Shown: piece after piece, positions 5,921 to 6,050 of the stretch
Numbering within the stretch: the first letter of the stretch is position 1
How the letters are laid out: each line of letters begins with the position of its first letter
NCBI GenBank assembly: GCA_013002475.1
Contig: JABDJM010000411.1
Span: forward strand, 1-6,050
Length of the DNA stretch: 6,050 nt
Direction of reading: 5' to 3'
From: Saprospiraceae bacterium
Lineage (GTDB): Bacteria; Bacteroidota; Bacteroidia; Chitinophagales; Saprospiraceae
The notes under the pieces: generated by a model
The model's database searches: none
What the model was told of the DNA's origin: nothing
The model's input: only the letters and a program-made list of their open reading frames with translations
Position numbers and translations under genes: made by a program

Positions 5921-6050
5921 ATGAAAAAAGACTTTCACTTTGAATATGTTCTTCGGCTCGCAGACTCACCACTGATCCTAGGTCAGCGCTTATGCGAATG
6001 GTGTGGTCACGGCCCAGTATTGGAGCAAGACATCGCACTGTCGAATATGG
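5921..6050 (+). CDS. paaC: phenylacetyl-CoA 1,2-epoxidase, structural subunit PaaC (partial, 5' end only)
   Basis: Only the first 43 codons lie in the window. The fragment, with YVLRLADSPLILGQRL (residues 9-24) followed by CEWCGHGPVLE and DIALSNM, corresponds closely to the start of E. coli PaaC (TLRLGDNCLVLSQRLGEWCGHAPELE). PaaC has a ferritin-like fold related to PaaA but lacks a working metal site; it forms the stable core dimer with PaaA. The ATG immediately follows the paaB stop. paaD and the ring-opening and beta-oxidation genes (paaZ, paaG, paaF, paaH, paaJ, paaK) could follow, but they are outside the window. Confidence 0.94.
   Translation, partial: MKKDFHFEYVLRLADSPLILGQRLCEWCGHGPVLEQDIALSNM

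Noticed and set aside
1..6050. CRISPR array, insertion sequence, phage, toxin-antitoxin or defence genes
   Set aside because: I saw no regularly spaced repeats, transposase or integrase motifs, target-site duplications or defence-type proteins. Every long frame is a housekeeping or phenylacetate-catabolic gene.

Overview
The window looks like chromosomal DNA from a member of the Bacteroidetes (Bacteroidota), probably a Cytophagia- or Flavobacteriia-like aerobic heterotroph. Evidence: candidate promoters fit the Bacteroidetes -7 consensus TAnnTTTG rather than TATAAT, start codons lack convincing Shine-Dalgarno sequences, base composition is moderate to AT-rich, and the proteins read as clear but diverged relatives of the E. 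coli SucA and Paa proteins. The phylum call is an inference; no 16S or other marker is present.

Layout. (1) Positions 1-2130, minus strand: the first 710 codons of sucA, the thiamine-diphosphate E1 subunit of 2-oxoglutarate dehydrogenase, open to the left edge. (2) Positions 2131-2328: a 198-base divergent promoter region. (3) Positions 2329-2580, plus strand: rpsT (ribosomal protein S20), followed by a strong intrinsic terminator. (4) Positions 2615-3002: no convincing protein gene. This gap holds an AT-rich inverted repeat, a candidate structured RNA of about 100 nt closed by a 16-base-pair interrupted helix, a second intrinsic terminator, and the promoter and operator of the next operon. 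(5) From 3003 to the right edge, plus strand: a phenylacetate-degradation operon, paaE - tetR-family regulator - paaA - paaB - paaC (cut off), with junctions of -1, 11, 10 and 0 bases.

How the genes work together. PaaA, PaaB, PaaC and PaaE are subunits of phenylacetyl-CoA 1,2-epoxidase. PaaA is the di-iron catalytic subunit, PaaC its structural partner, PaaB a small bridging subunit, and PaaE passes electrons from NAD(P)H through FAD and a 2Fe-2S cluster. The TetR-type protein between paaE and paaA is probably the operon's own repressor. A 24-bp palindrome covering the end of the -7 element and running to the base before the paaE ATG is its most likely operator, which would give autoregulated, substrate-induced control. 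End products of phenylacetate breakdown (acetyl-CoA, succinyl-CoA) feed the TCA cycle in which SucA works, but nothing here links the two regulatorily.

No unprecedented protein system is visible. The least-explained element is the RNA-like structure at 2826-2923 with its terminator at 2933-2958.
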